Below the pieces are notes generated by a model. The model searched no databases. It saw only the letters and a list, made by a program, of their open reading frames with translations, and was not told the DNA's origin. Made by a program: the position numbers and the translations under genes. From contig NC_083596.1 of assembly GCF_027579695.1 (NCBI RefSeq), positions 51,970,400-52,034,399 on the forward strand: a stretch of DNA of 64,000 nucleotides, read 5' to 3'. Positions 21,706 to 34,320 of this stretch are shown here, in pieces (the first letter of the stretch is position 1; each line of letters begins with the position of its first letter). The stretch comes from Neoarius graeffei. Taxonomy: Eukaryota; Chordata; Actinopteri; Siluriformes; Ariidae.

Positions 21706-24700
21706 TTTGAGAACTTGGACTTTTTGTGACATACTGCTACTGAAAATTGCTAAAGTTGGACATGTCTACAATGATTCGTAAGCATATCTGCATGCATGAT
21801 ATATTCACCCTTTTATGTGGGAGCTTTTCAGTTCAGTTTACTAGCGATGGTTGATCAAGTTCACGGTAAGCTAGCTCTGACTTGTTAAACAAAAAATCCA
21901 CATTGAGGCTTTTTTTTCTTTTCTCGTTTGCTTCTTATTCCTTTGCACTTTATTCAGTTTGGACATTTTGTTTTAGCGATGAATATTATTTAGTAAGGGG
22001 GCCCATCTTACGAATGCTTTTGTTTATGGGGAAAGTGAGCTGGGGATTTTGACTGCATTATGTGGTTTACACGGGTCTGTGCTAGACAACGGTGGGTGGG
22101 ATGGGGGGGTGTCAGGGTACGGGGGGGAGATAACCTTAGATACAGGGTCAATGACTCAAAATATTACGTACTTGTAAGGGACACAAGATTAATATCGGAC
22201 GACAATGGTTATCATTATTATGTTGGAACGTTAAAGGTCTCAATACCAAAACAAAGCGTGTGAAATGTTTAGACTTCCTGCAAAGGCATAATGTAGACAT
22301 CGCGTGCATTACGGAGTCTCACCTGAAGATAGAAGATGTTTCGCGCATGCAAGATAAGACATACAAAATTGCTGTTTTCTCGAGTGCTGTATCTAAAACG
22401 AAGGGTTCAATGATTATAGTTAGACGAAATTTAGACGTAGTTATTGAGAAAACTATGACTTGTCAGAGTGACTTGGGCCTGGGTCGTTTATCCTTAATCT
22501 GTACTTCAGTCCAAGGGAAGAAAATCGCTTTTGTGTCTGTATATGTGCCTTCCGTGTATGATGCTTCATTTTTCCCCTGGCTCTCAGTCACTCTATTACC
22601 ATTCTCAGAGTATGAGCTGATTGTTGCAGGCGATATGAATGCAGTGCTTGATATTAAAATAGATAGGTCTTCTCATGTAGTGTCTGCTGCACAACATCAG
22701 GCACCTAGTGACCTTAATGCATTTTTGACTAACCTCAATCTTTTTGATGCATGCGTTCACACCACCCAGATGTCAGAGATTACACCTTTTTCTCCTCTAG
22801 CCACAAAATTTTTTCCAGAATTGACCATGTTTTCCTATCACATTCTCTTAACACAGCTGTACATTCATGTTCCATTTTACCAATGACAATATCTGATCAT
22901 AACCCTGTTCAAGTCGCAATTGATGTGGGGATCAAAGTTACAAAATCACCAAGGTGGAGATTTAACACTAGTCTTTTACAAAATGAAACATTTCTCACTG
23001 AATTTAAAATAGGACTACTTGACTTTTTAGCCATTAACAGAGACTCTGTTTCTGATCCTATATTTGTTTGGATGGCTACAAAAGGATTTATAAGGAGTTT
23101 CTGTATCTCCTTCTCATCTCACTTAAATAAAGTCAGAACCCAGAGAGTAAAAATGTTGGAGCAACAATGCGATATACTTGAAGGTCAACTTAAAAAAACC
23201 TATAGTCGGTCAGTAGAACACAGATTAACAGCAGCTAAACATGAACTGAATGATTTATTACAAAGAAAAGCAGAATTCCTCATTCATAGGGTTAGACAGA
23301 AATACTATTTTCATGGAAGCAGGCCTAGCAAACTTCTTGCATTGAAATTAAAACAATGTGAGAAATATACATCCATAAATTCTATTAGATCTCCTGAAAG
23401 GGAACTAGTTTTTGAGCCGAAATAAATAAATAAATTATTTAAGTCGTTTTATCAGGACTTGTATTCTTCTATTGGAATGTTTGAATTGGACAGATGCCAT
23501 CAGTTTTTGGATGCCATAAATATCCCTTGTTTGGAACATTCAGACTCTGAAGAATTGGGTAAACCTATTTCTCTAGAAGAGCTCCTTAAAGCTGTGAAAA
23601 GTCTGACCAGGGGAAAAACACCTGGGCCGGACGGTATACCTCCAGAGTTGTTACTACAGTTTTGGGACAGCCTAGGCCCAGTATTGTTGGAGGCCATACA
23701 TGCAGCGGTGGACCAGGGTTATTTTCATGACCATATGAATTCCGCACTCATATCTCTGCTACCAAAGAAAGGCAAAGACCATACTGAATTTGGCAATTAT
23801 AGGCCTATTTCTTTAATAAACTCTGATCTCAAGTTATACTCCAAAATATTAGCCTCAAGATTGGATAATTATATGGGAAAGCTCATACATTTTGATCAGA
23901 CAGGGTTTATGAAGGGACGATTAGCTGCAGATAATATATGTCCTTTGCTCCATATTATTGATCATTCTCATGAGGCGGATTCCCCATGTGCAGCTCTGTC
24001 ACTAGACGCAGCTAAGGTGTTTGACACAATCAGTTGGGATTATTTGTGGGTAGTTATGGATAAATTTAGGTTGGGATCCAAGTTTATTGATATGGTTAAA
24101 GTTCTATACAGAAACCCCTCAGCGATGGTATGCACAAATGGCCTACACTCTGATCCATTTTCAGTTTCTAGAGGAACACGTCAAGGCTCACCTCTTTCTC
24201 CTGCCTTATTTCTTCTGTCCATTGAACCGTTAGCACAGTATTTCAGACAATATCAGATTATTACACCTGTCCAAATCAAGGGGTCAAGGCATGTGATATC
24301 CTTGTTTGCAGATGATATTATCTTATATATGTCAGATGTACAGAAATCACTCAATGGTTTACTCCCCGTATTTGATGAATTTGAGGCTATATCTGGTTAT
24401 AAAATCAACTGGGACAAGTCTGCTTTAATGCCACTCAATAACATGGCCAAGAATGTTGCAATACCCTCAGTGATTCCTGTAAAATCAGAGCTAACTTATT
24501 TAGGTATAAATGTTAAGACATCACTCCCTGAACTGATAAAGTGTAACTATGAAAAAATACTCAAAGATGTACAGCGGGATCTGGCCACTTGGAGCAAAAT
24601 GTCAGGTTCCTTACAAACTAGAGTCTCTGTAATAAAAATGAATGTCCTGCCTCGAATAAATTTTATTAGCATGATGCTTCCACTGCCACCTCCAACTGAC

Positions 24701-24966
24701 TATTGGAAAAGAGTAGATGCGCTTTTACGCAGGTTTATATGGGATGGGAAACACCCCAGAATACGTTTCTCCACTTTACAATGTTACAAGTCTGATGGGG
24801 GACTCTCACTGCCAAATTTCAAATTATACCATCAAGCTTTCCAGTTGCGTCCGGTGAAAATTTGGTTAGATTCATCGTCACTAACCTCTTGGAGGGAGAT
24901 TGAAGAAGGCCTAGTGCATCCTATAAGACTCCAAGATGTGTTATTCTCCACTTTGTCTAAAACTAA

Positions 24967-25171
24967 CAGAGGTGGAAAAACTGGATTGACAAAGTAAAAG
25001 TCCTGCTTAGGTTTTCCTTCTGCCTGTGCTCTCAACACAGGTGATTTCACCAATTAGCTCATCAACCTGGCTTAGGGGATGTGGTAATTAGGATCAGCTG
25101 GTTCATTGAATTGGCTGGAGCAAAAATGTGGCAGGGTTTTTACTTTCTGCACCCGGGTTTTTCCACCTCTG
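24967..25171. mobile_element. 205-bp hAT MITE inside L1 ORF2
   Basis: Ends CAGAGGTGGAAAAA and TTTTTCCACCTCTG are inverted. They are flanked by an exact 8-bp duplication, AAAACTAA (24959-24966 and 25172-25179), as expected for hAT transposition. Confidence 0.92.
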
Positions 25172-25614
25172 AAAACTAAACATATTGACTTTGGTCCTAT
25201 AATACAGTATACAATTAGAAATTTCAGAAGAATAGAAAAACAGGTTAGATATGACAAGAAAGCAAACACACACACTCCTCTCTGGAATAATCATGGTCTG
25301 ACTTCTGGAAAGATGCCTTTTCAATCTCAGTCATGGGTTTCTTGTGGTATTCATACACTGGGTGATATATATAACAGGGATGGACTGATGAGTTTTCAAA
25401 ATCTTTATCAACTTTTTGATATTCCTAAATCTTCATTTTTCCTCTATCTTCAGTTACGGTCAGCATTACGTGCCTATGGGGTACCATGGGATTCAAATGT
25501 GCAAAATCACCCGGTTATTTATAAATTACTGATCTCTCCCTGCAGAGGATTTGTCACCTTTTCATATAGATGGCTCTTAGAATCGTCCTACTTTACCATT
25601 TCAATAGAAGCTAA

Positions 25615-26306
25615 TGCTGCTTTTCCACTACCAACGCGGCTGAGTTGGGCTGAGCCGTGCCGTGCTGAGTTGAGCTGAGTGGGGCTGTTGGAGTTGCATT
25701 TCGACTACAACCGCGCTGAACCGTGCTGGCTGGAAGTGGGTGGACACATTGGGTGGAGTTAGTGAAAGTGGGTGGACGTTAGGTGATGTCGTTATGCGGC
25801 GCAAACAGTGACATCAGTGACCTTTTAAGCGGTAGTCTCACGACCCGGATAGTAAACAATAAACATGGAGGACATGGAGTCGTTAGTGTTGCTGGTCTTG
25901 GTGCTGTGGCTTGTTGTCACCGACAATGCCAACAGATACTGGCAAGAGCGTATAGATGAGGCAAGGCACATAAGGCTTCATAATTCTCGTAATTCTTAAT
26001 TCTCCTTCTTCCGGGTTTACGGTGTTAACAGATCCCAGCGTGCTCGTGGGGCGTGTGTGGGCATGTGAGGACACCCCTCCTCACCAATCAGTGCACAGGG
26101 GAGTGTCTCCTCACACCCCTCGCCTCACTCAGCTTGGTTTGGCTCGCTTCAGCCCCACTCCAAAACCGTGCGAGTTTGGGGGGCTAAGCAGGGCTGAAGC
26201 GAGCTGAGTCGTGCTGTTCTTAGATAGTCGAAACGCGTGCCGTGTCGGGCTCAAGTGAGCTGAAGCGAGCTGAAGTGAGCTGAAAAAGGGTAGTGGAAAA
26301 GGGCCA
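25615..26306 (+). mobile_element. Harbinger-type non-autonomous element inside L1 ORF2
   Basis: 18-bp inverted ends with two mismatches (TGCTGCTTTTCCACTACC and its partner) and a 3-bp TAA duplication (25612-25614, 26307-26309), as in PIF/Harbinger. A short ORF at about 25865 (MEDMESLVLLVLV) resembles the N-terminus of a Harbinger transposase and stops after about 45 codons. The subterminal regions carry many GCTGAG/GAGCTGA words. Confidence 0.85.
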
Positions 26307-27162
26307 TAAGTGGGAAAGCAATTTAGAGACAGACTCTATAGACTGGAAAGGGGTATGGGATAATATTTTCAGTGCATCAAAGAACCCTAATCACCAGCTG
26401 ATTCATTTCAAGTTTTGTCACAGGGCATACTGGACACCCATTGATAGGTTCCATGCGAAGCACACGAAGAGTCTATGCTGTAGTCTATGTAATAAAGATA
26501 TTCCAGGTACATATAAACATATGGTTTGGGATTGTGAGGAAGTTCAGTTCTTTTGGAAAGAGGTAACTTTTATTTTGTCTGAATTATTAGAATTAGATAT
26601 TCCTTTACTACCAAGCTTGTTGTTACTGAATGATGACTCACAGTTTGAATGTACAGAGAGACAATGAAAAGTGTGGCTTGCAGGCCTAACAGCAGTGAAA
26701 AAACTAATTGTTCAGAGGTGGCTTCCCCCACACAAACTTCCTATTAAAAAGTGGCTGTTGTACTTTCAAGATGTTATAATGATGGAATTATCCACGGCAA
26801 GAATCCATGGGGCAAGAGTCTCAACAATACAAATGTGGGAAAAAATGGCAGAGGGGGTTACAGACTTATTGGCGAATCATGCACAATGAGATATCTCACA
26901 TGCTTTGTCTTTTTTTTCTTCTTCCATTTTGATATTTGATGTCATTATAGCATAAGGTAAATATCATGCTTTGACTATTGTTAGTTAACTCTTTCTTTTA
27001 TTTCATTTATGACTTATTGGGTTATGTGATGTGTATCTAAGGTTGGCGGGGGGGGTTGGGGGGGGTTGATCACTGACTTTGTAATGTTACTGTCTCCCAT
27101 CTTGGGATCTTGTTCTTAAATAAAAAACAGTGAATCTTAAAAAAAAAGGAATGAAGTCTTGG

Positions 27163-29480
27163 AATATCTTGCCAGCTGCTGTTTTTCCCAATTTGTTCCT
27201 TGTTAGATATGCTTGAGCAAAGCATGTGAAGTGGTCAACAGGGACTAGGATGTACTCGTAGCCTTGACTTTGCTCTAGGTGGACATAATCAATGCACACC
27301 AACTCAAACAGACTGCTTGTGGAGATGTGTCCCATAGGTGCTCTCTGTGGAAGATTGCAACATTTCTGTTTAATGCAGGCACATTTTTTGTTAACATAGT
27401 CTTCTAAATCATGCTGCATGTTGGGCCAAGAAAACCTCTCCTGGACGAGATGGGTCACTTTCTCTGCACCAACATGGCCCATGTCATGCAGGGTCTTTAG
27501 CACCATGAGTTTCAACTTCCCAGGGAGGACAAGCTGCTTGTGTGTTTCAGTCTGTCAATAGAGAATGCTGTCATCCACCTCCAGCTTATTCCATTCATAC
27601 AGCAGTCTCCTTGGCTGTCTCCTCATGTTTCTCTTGTCTGTTTCATTGGGGGTCCAGTTTTGAAGCTTTAAGGAAACTACTTCCTTGATGGCTGAGTCCT
27701 CTTGCTGTGCTACACAGATGTTTTCTGGTGTAACACTGGAAATACTCTCAGGAGGCACAACATCTGTATTCCCACCATCAAGTTGTAAGGCTGCAACCCA
27801 AGGCACATTGTTTTCTTGTACTGCTTTGCTGCCTTGCCAAACTGCAGACACAACCTCAGGTGACATGGTCTCTGTATGTTCTTTCATGCCGTCCTGCAGT
27901 TTCACAGGGTACCTTGACAGAGTATCAGCATCGATGTTCATCTTCCTTGGTCTATATTTAATGTCTAAATGAAAGTCAGCCAGCTCGCCAACCCATCTAT
28001 GTCCAACGGCATTTAGTCTGGTAGTGCTCAGGACATAAGTCAAGGGGTTGTTATCAGTATATACTGTAAATGTTGGGGCATAATACAAGTAGTCTCGAAA
28101 CTTGTCACAGATAGTCCACTGGAGTGGAGGTGGTAATTTCTCTCGGCAGGTGTTAGAGTCCTTGAACTGTACCTGATGACACGCAACTTGTTGTCTTGAC
28201 ACTGATATAAGACTACTCCTAACCCTTCATTGGATATATCAGTGTGCAGTATAAATGGGATGTCAAAGTTCAGGTAAGCTAAGATGGGTGGATTAGTCAG
28301 CATGTCCACGAGCTTGGCTACAACATCCCTGTACTCTGCTTTCCATGTGATGGTTGTTTTTGATGGAAGCTGTCCTTTTTTTCCCTTCCTAGCTCTGCCT
28401 TCACTTTTGCTGGTCTGCTTCTGGATGTGATTTTCATCAGTTTCAGTGGGTTTCTGCAGCAGTTTAAACAGAGGTATAGCCAGTCGAGAGAAGTCTTTGG
28501 TAAAGGAGCAGTAGTACCCGAGAAACCCCAACAAGGACTTGACATCTCTGACCGTACGAGATTCTCTCTCTTTCAGTGCAATCACTGCTGCCAAATCCTG
28601 TGGATCCATCTTGACTCCTTCTCCAGACACCAATCAGCCAAGGTAGCAAACCTCTCTTTTAAACAACTCGCACTTGGTTGGTCTCAGTTTGATGCCATGC
28701 TCTCTCATGCAGCTAAGAACTTGTCTGAGATGGTGTATATGATTCTCAAAGGACATTGAGTAACACAGTACATCATCAAGGCATGGAGCACAGCACTTAT
28801 CTCTAACACCTTCCAGTACACCCCCAATACACCTTTGGAAAGCTGCAGGTGCATTTGTCAAGCCGAATGGAATTTGTATCCATTCATACAACCCCCATGG
28901 TGTACCGAAGGCTGTGAGATGTCTGGATTCCTCGCTCACAAACCCCCGATTGTATGTGCTGCCTTGATCCAGTATGGTGAACCAGGTGTTTCCTCCCAAA
29001 CTGTCAAGCAGGTCTTGGATTTGTGGCAGTGGATAACGATCTGGAACAGTCTTTCAGTTCAATCCTCTGAAGTCCACACACAGCCTCAAATTTTGGTCCT
29101 TTTTTCGGACACAAACAACTGGGGAGGAATATGAAGACAGATTTGTGGATCCAACCTCTGTCTCGGAGATTTTGCACATACTCTTTCACCTCCTTGTACA
29201 AAGGTTTGGGTATAGAGTTATAGCACTTTTGAACAGGGTTATTATCCACAACATTGCTCTTCAGCTGTAAGTTGGGTATACAGCCTGTGTCGTCTTCTCC
29301 TCTGGCAAACACATCGGACTCCTCAAAGAGCATCTGGCACACAATCTCTTTCTGTTGCTGATCAAGATGCCCTAAATTGCCTGGAGGATGCCACTTTTCT
29401 TTTGTGCGAGACTCTGCTGAGTTGCTGGTGTTCTGACTGGTGTCACTGTGTGGTGTACAGGTATGTGTCACTGTTTGACT
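27163..29480 (-). pseudogene. Gypsy B pol: RT, RNase H, integrase (upstream part)
   Basis: Minus strand from 29471: a decayed RT N-terminus, then [21 protein letters not shown] and CLDDVLCYS (28634-28999), RNase H with LHTDIS and YTDNNPLTY (27555-28633), then integrase zinc finger and core start HDMGHVG...[10 protein letters not shown] (27087-27515). It has several stops and frame changes, unlike element A. The integrase continues at 20613 after the L1. No LTR or gag is attached. Confidence 0.85.
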
Positions 29481-29524
29481 TTGCTGGCTGCTGGGAAGGT
29501 GAACAGAGCTTTACTAGCCTACTG

Positions 29525-29960
29525 TCTACTTTAGAGTCCATTTTAAGATTCTTTTATTTGTTTTTAAGTCTTTAAATGGTCTCCCCCCCCCCCCCCCTCA
29601 CTTACCTCTCTGAGCTCCTTCAACACTACACTCCTGCTCGGTGCCTCAGGTCAGCTGACTTGCTGCTCCTGGGGGTACCAAGGTCCAAACAGAAGCTCAG
29701 AGGGGACAGAGCTTTTTCCACTGCTGCTCCAAAATTATGGAACAAGCTACCAATTGCACATTAGGCAAGCCTCCTCACTGTCCATTTTTAAAACCAGTCT
29801 TAAAACCCATTTTTACTCCTTGGCTTTTAACTCTGCATGAGACTCTGCTCTTGTTTTAGTGTTTTATGGTTTGCTTTTATTTATTTTCTCAGTTTAAACA
29901 TTTGATATGTCATCTATGTTCTATTCTGAATAAAATATGAAATTTTGAAACTTCCACATC
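29525..29960 (+). mobile_element. LINE 3'-end fragment (L2/Rex1-like)
   Basis: Plus-strand conceptual text FKILLFVFKSLNGL, then RAFSTAAPKLWNKLPI, is the typical C-terminal end of CR1/L2/Rex1-type ORF2. A C14-16 run at 29583-29598 breaks the frame. Only the 3' end is present. Confidence 0.7.
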
Positions 29961-30539
29961 ATTGCATTCCGTTTTTATTTACAATTTGTACTTTGTCCCA
30001 ACTTTTTTGGAATCTGGGTTGTATATTCTGATTTAGTACATCTTCACAGTATGTGAGAAATGATAAAACTGTCCTCATAGTTTAATCCAAAAGAAATAGA
30101 TTTTACTCTCAAGGCAATATAACCACTTTTGTTCTGGTTACATCCTCTTAACATCAACCAAATATTTCACTTTGTCCCTAAACAACACATTCACAATAAC
30201 TCTTAACACAAAATTACTACATCTGCTCCGTTAATGTCGCTGAGTCTGTCTGTTGTTGTGCAGCCACCATTTTAGTGTGCTAACCCAGTTTCCAACAGCA
30301 TTTTCAAATTTTAGTAATAAACTACAATTATGTTCATTTGACAATAAATAGTAACCAGGAAATACCTTCTTGCATAACAAATGTGCCAAAAATTACATAC
30401 CTAATGAATTAAATGCATTTAATGAATTCCCTGTAGTTTTGAGTTAACTTTCACCACACACACTAACCCATCCTCTACAAGTCCACTAGTATTAGCAAGT
30501 TAGCATATAGCCCCTCTATCACGATTCACAGAAGATTTT
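29961..30539. other. No gene seen
   Basis: AT-rich sequence, probably old repeat DNA adjoining repeat R. No ORF of note. Confidence 0.5.
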
Positions 30540-30581
30540 CTAACAAAATGTTTCATTGACCAACATATACAAACAACATGT

Positions 30582-32038
30582 CTGTGAAAATTCTCAATCA
30601 TCCAGGTCATAGTAAACTGTGGGTGGTAAAAGAGAGCAACTGGACTTGCTTGAAGATTCTTGAAGACATTTCACCTCTCATCCGAAAGGCTTCTTCAGTT
30701 CTGTCTGACTAATAGGGAGTATCAGGTATTTATCCTCTCATGGATGAAAAGCAATCCTCAGATGTCGTTGAGCCATCCTGTTGGTGTGGGTCACTGGGGG
30801 CTGGGTGTGAATGGCCTTGAGAGTCGTTAGGGTGATCAATGGATTGCTGGTTCTCTCTGTCCTCCTGTGAGTCACTGAAAACAGCTGGGTTTTGGTGTGC
30901 ATTCAGTTGTCTGGGAAGTGTGCCAAGGACTGCATTGTAGGTGGCTGATAAATGATGTCTTAGACCCCCACCTCTGTTCAGTGATGGCTGTTCCAGGTTG
31001 ACAAAAATGGCTTCTTTAACTCCTCGCTCATACCAACGATCCTCTCTGACTAAAATGCATACGTTGCAATCCTGAAATGAGTGTCCTTTGTTGTTAAGAT
31101 GAAGATAGACAGCAGAGTCCTGGCCTGAGGAACTGGCTTTCCTGTGTTGAGCCATGCGCCTGTGAAGCGGTTGTTTTGTTTCCCCAATATACGAATCTGT
31201 GCATTCCTCACTGCACTGAATTGCATACACTACATTGTCCTGTTTGTGTCTGAGTATTCTGTCCTTAGGGTGGACCAGTTTCTGCTTCAGGGTGTTACTG
31301 GGTCTGAAATGTACAGGAATGTTGTGTATGTAGAAGATCCTCCTGAGTTTCTCAGATAGACCGGAAATGTAGGGAATGACAATGTTCTTGCATTTGTTCC
31401 TGTTATCCTCCTTGTCCGTTATGTTCCTTTTTCTGCTTTTGAAGAAAGACCAGTTGGGATACCCGCAGTTCTGAAGTGCTTTCTTGATGTGATTCTGCTC
31501 CTTCTCTTTTCCCTCTACCATTGTAGGAATGTTCTGAGCCCTGTGTTGCAAGGTCCTAATGACCCCCAATTTGTGTTCCAGTGGGTGGTGAGGGTCGAAG
31601 AGTAGGTACTGGTCTGTGTGTGTGGGTTTCCGGTAGACCTCGATGCTAAGGCTTCTGTCTTGTCTAATGTGTACATCACAATCCAAGAAGGCTAGATTAT
31701 TCCCACTGATGTCTTCCTGAGTGAAATTGATGTTGATATCCACTGCATTGATGTGCTTAGAGAAGGCTTCCACCTCATGGGTTTTGATTTTAACCCAGGT
31801 GTCATCCACATATCTGAACCAGTGGCTGGGAGCAACTCCTGACAAAGTGGTCAAAGCTTTATGTTCCACTTCCTCCATGTAAAGATTGGCCACAATAGTG
31901 GACACCAGTGAGCCCATGGCACATCCATGCTTCTGTCTGTAGAAACTTTCATCAAACTGGAAATAAGTGGTAGTCAGGCAGAAATCAAGCAGGGTGCAAA
32001 TCTGGTCCGTGGTGAGGTTCGTTCTATCCAGTAAGGAT
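30582..32038 (-). mobile_element. Penelope-like element, 5'-truncated
   Basis: Inserted in repeat R. The left flank ATACAAACAAC and right flank ATACAAATTAC are an imperfect target duplication, and 10206-10224 shows the uninterrupted site. The 3' end (GAAAATTCTCAATCATCCAG) is the familiar tail of fish Penelope elements. The 5' part of the RT is missing. Confidence 0.85.
30730..32037 (-). CDS. Penelope RT (C-terminal part) plus GIY-YIG endonuclease
   Basis: An open frame of about 435 residues. RT motifs are KHGCAMGSLVSTIVANLYME and YVDDTWV; a connecting region follows (FLDCDVHIRQD, VYRKPTHTDQYL). The GIY-YIG nuclease begins NVVYAIQC and carries SYIGETKQPLHRR, and a Pro/Ser-rich tail ends the protein. 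Penelope elements use this nuclease to nick the target for reverse transcription. The listed start codon lies in flanking repeat R, so the natural N-terminus is lost. The remaining frame has no stop, which suggests a recent insertion. It is unlikely to be active as it stands. Confidence 0.85.
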   Translation of the reverse strand, partial: SLLDRTNLTTDQICTLLDFCLTTTYFQFDESFYRQKHGCAMGSLVSTIVANLYMEEVEHKALTTLSGVAPSHWFRYVDDTWVKIKTHEVEAFSKHINAVDININFTQEDISGNNLAFLDCDVHIRQDRSLSIEVYRKPTHTDQYLLFDPHHPLEHKLGVIRTLQHRAQNIPTMVEGKEKEQNHIKKALQNCGYPNWSFFKSRKRNITDKEDNRNKCKNIVIPYISGLSEKLRRIFYIHNIPVHFRPSNTLKQKLVHPKDRILRHKQDNVVYAIQCSEECTDSYIGETKQPLHRRMAQHRKASSSGQDSAVYLHLNNKGHSFQDCNVCILVREDRWYERGVKEAIFVNLEQPSLNRGGGLRHHLSATYNAVLGTLPRQLNAHQNPAVFSDSQEDRENQQSIDHPNDSQGHSHPAPSDPHQQDGSTTSEDCFSSMRG

Positions 32039-32039
32039 A

Positions 32040-32420
32040 TACAAATTACCTTATAAGGTGCCTGTTCCACTCTTAAAATATAGCATGCACACTATTTTTA
32101 AGGGATATTTACCAACCTTTGATACAGAATAGAAGAGACAAACACGTTCAGCTGGTGTTAAATTCATGGCAGGAGAATTTATTCTTCCTCCACGTGTGTT
32201 TGTGTGATATTCGATACCACGCTGCATAATGTGCCATCTAGTGACTGGTTTTAGTATCACAAGTGTAACAAGTACAGCACAATGAAATTGGTCTTTAGTC
32301 ACTGCTTAGGATACAGTGAAAATAAAATAAAATAAAATATATATATATATGGGTGTCTGTTTTTGAACACACTTAACTTATTTTAGTCATGAACTGTGCC
32401 CTAGTCCCATAATGAACTGT
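32040..32420 (-). repeat. Interspersed repeat R, copy with short TA tract
   Basis: Runs from ACCTTATAAGGTGCCTG through an AAAAT/TA tract at 32326-32350 to CATGAACTGTGCCC. It is the empty-site partner of the split copy at 10190-12990. Confidence 0.75.
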
Positions 32421-32690
32421 ATGAACTGTGTGGCATGAGCTTCCCTGTGGGGATTGTACAGGGGACTTTCGCATTGGCACAGGATGAGCATGTTGCAACA
32501 TTTGTGATTATCTGCCCACAAGTTTGGCCACCACTATATGGCACTGATCAGTTTGTGAGTTCTTAGTGTACCTGGGTGTCCGGTGGCTGGTGTGGTGTGT
32601 ATCCACATGAAGAGCTTCCCCCTGAGTTGTGGAGGCTGGGTATAAGGCCGGGAGGGCATGCTGCTGGTGTGTGATACACAAGTGTATTGG

Positions 32691-33295
32691 CTATTTCCCT
32701 GTCAAAGTCCCACATGATGGTGTGAATGAAACAGGACAATGGAAAATGGGCTCTGGCTTGGATTGAAGGTGATTGACAGGAGGTATGGGGGTCACAGAAT
32801 CAGCCAGTATGTTTCTGGAACTGGGGTGATAAGACAGAATGAAATTAAACTGAGAAAAAGGGACCTGCAGGCTTGGTGGGGATTCAGGCATTTATTGCTG
32901 CAGAGATCTTCTAGATTTTTGTGATCTGTGAGTACAGTGAAAGGGTGTGTCATGCTCTCCAGCTAATGTCTCCACTCCTCCAGCAGGAGTTTAACAGCCA
33001 GCAGATCCCAGGTTCCAAAATCATAATTTTGTTTGACAGAGGAATGTTTTCTGGAAAAGAAAGCCATGGGATGTAGTTTTGGCTTCTCACCAAAGTACTG
33101 TGACAACACAGTTCCCACCCCTGACTCAGAGACAGCGATCTCTATGACGAATGGCCTGGTGGGATCTGGATGACGCAAAATGGGTGTTGTAGTGAATGCA
33201 GTGTTGAGCTGAATGAAGGCCTCACCAGCAGTGTGGTTCCAGGTGAGTCTTGAGGGGTCTTTTTTGAGAAGTGCTGTGAGTGGAGCTGCAATCAC
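32691..33295 (-). pseudogene. Chromovirus RNase H fragment
   Basis: Minus-strand text APLTALLKKDPSRLTWN, FVIEIAVSESGVG, HPMAFFSRKHS and [16 protein letters not shown] is RT thumb/RNase H of a chromovirus-type Gypsy element. The RNase H Asp equivalent is replaced (EIAVSE). Both ends are missing and a stop splits it near 32900. Confidence 0.75.
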
Positions 33296-33444
33296 ACTAA
33301 ACTCTCATATGAAGCATCAGTAAACATTTTCAGACCTGAGGTTTGAACCCTGAAATCTTGATCAGTAACCCAGAATTGAGCCACCATTGCCCCCCCCCCC
33401 ATTACCTCCAGTTATTCATGATAGCAAAAAGAATTGGATGAATG

Positions 33445-33585
33445 ACATTGGGAGTGTGTGCCTGAATGAGTGTTGAGTGTGTGTTTGGGTGAGTGTTGAG
33501 TGTGTTTGAGTGTGTGTTTGAGTGAGTCTTGAGTGTGTGTTTGAGTGTGCCTGGGTGAGTGTTGAATGTGTGTTTGTTGGTCTTT
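33445..33585 (+). repeat. GAGTGTGTGTTTGAGTG minisatellite
   Basis: Degenerate units built from GTGAGTGTTGAGTGTGTGTT, about seven copies. Confidence 0.7.
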
Positions 33586-33589
33586 ATCT

Positions 33590-34320
33590 CAGGTTGTCTC
33601 AGTGCCTTTCAGACACACAAGCATGCTTTACAGAATCGGGGAAAGAAAAATAACAAATAAGCTCAGATGAAACACTCCATGATCACAGAGTGAGACAGAC
33701 ACAGAATGTTAACATCAAGAGAAAATGTGAGATTGAAGGTGAGTCTTAAATTGTGTGATGGAGGAGATTTCCCTGAGGTTCTTGGGAAGTGCATTCCAGA
33801 GTTTTGGACACTGAAAACTCTACCACCCATGAAAGAGAGTCTCTATTTGGGAATCAATAATAAACCAGAATCAGTTGATCTTAAGCTACAGGAAGTGGTC
33901 TAAGGATGTAAGGGGTCTTGTGGGTAGGTTGGATTGAGGCCATGAAGGGCTCTGAAAGTGTAAAGCAGGAGTTTGTACTGGATGTGAAAAGAAACAGGCA
34001 CCTGGTATAGACGATAAAGAGTCGGGGTGATGTGAGCAGTACCTCTAATATGAGTGAGACGTCTGGAGAAGAATTTTGAATGTACTGCAGACGAGCAAGT
34101 GTTTTAACTGGGAGGCCAAAAAGAAGGAATCTAAGCACGATGTAATGAAGGCATGGATAAGCATTTCAGCATCATCCACTGAGTGAGAGGTAGGAAGGTG
34201 GAAAAATGCTGTTTTAACCAGGAAGTTTACATGAGAATCAAAGGAAAGTGTTTGATCAAAAATGACACTGAGGTTCCACATAATTTGTGGAGATTCTGCA
34301 TTTCAGTATCACCTTCAGTG
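33590..34320 (-). mobile_element. LINE ORF2 3' fragment (L2/Rex1-like), divergent
   Basis: Minus strand carries LSVIFDQTLSFDSHV and DAEMLIHAFITS, matching in position the [15 protein letters not shown] and [12 protein letters not shown] of the intact L2, but clearly another subfamily. Stops and shifts are present. Confidence 0.7.

Larger units (their letters stand above)
22220..26892 (+). pseudogene. L1 ORF2: endonuclease and reverse transcriptase, broken
   Basis: The N-terminal APE-type endonuclease begins WNVKGLN, with ITESHLK and AGDMNAVLD. A frame change near 22800 precedes SDHNPV. RT has ISLLPKKGKDHTEFGNYRPI, QTGFMKGR, LDAAKVFDTI, GTRQGSPLSPALF and FADDIILYM. Damage includes the shift near 22800, an in-frame TAA at 23423-23425 in an AATA slippage run, a hAT MITE at 24967, a Harbinger MITE at 25615 and an in-frame TGA at 26665-26667. 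After removing the MITEs the frame resumes, ending DLLANHAQ. Confidence 0.88.
20614..27145 (+). mobile_element. L1-like LINE inserted in Gypsy B
   Basis: Exact 17-bp target duplication AAGGAATGAAGTCTTGG at 20597-20613 and 27146-27162. It has a 5' leader, ORF1, ORF2, an AATAAA signal near 27118 and a short A tail. Without its two internal MITEs it is about 5.6 kb, close to full length. Orientation is opposite to the host Gypsy element. Confidence 0.93.
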
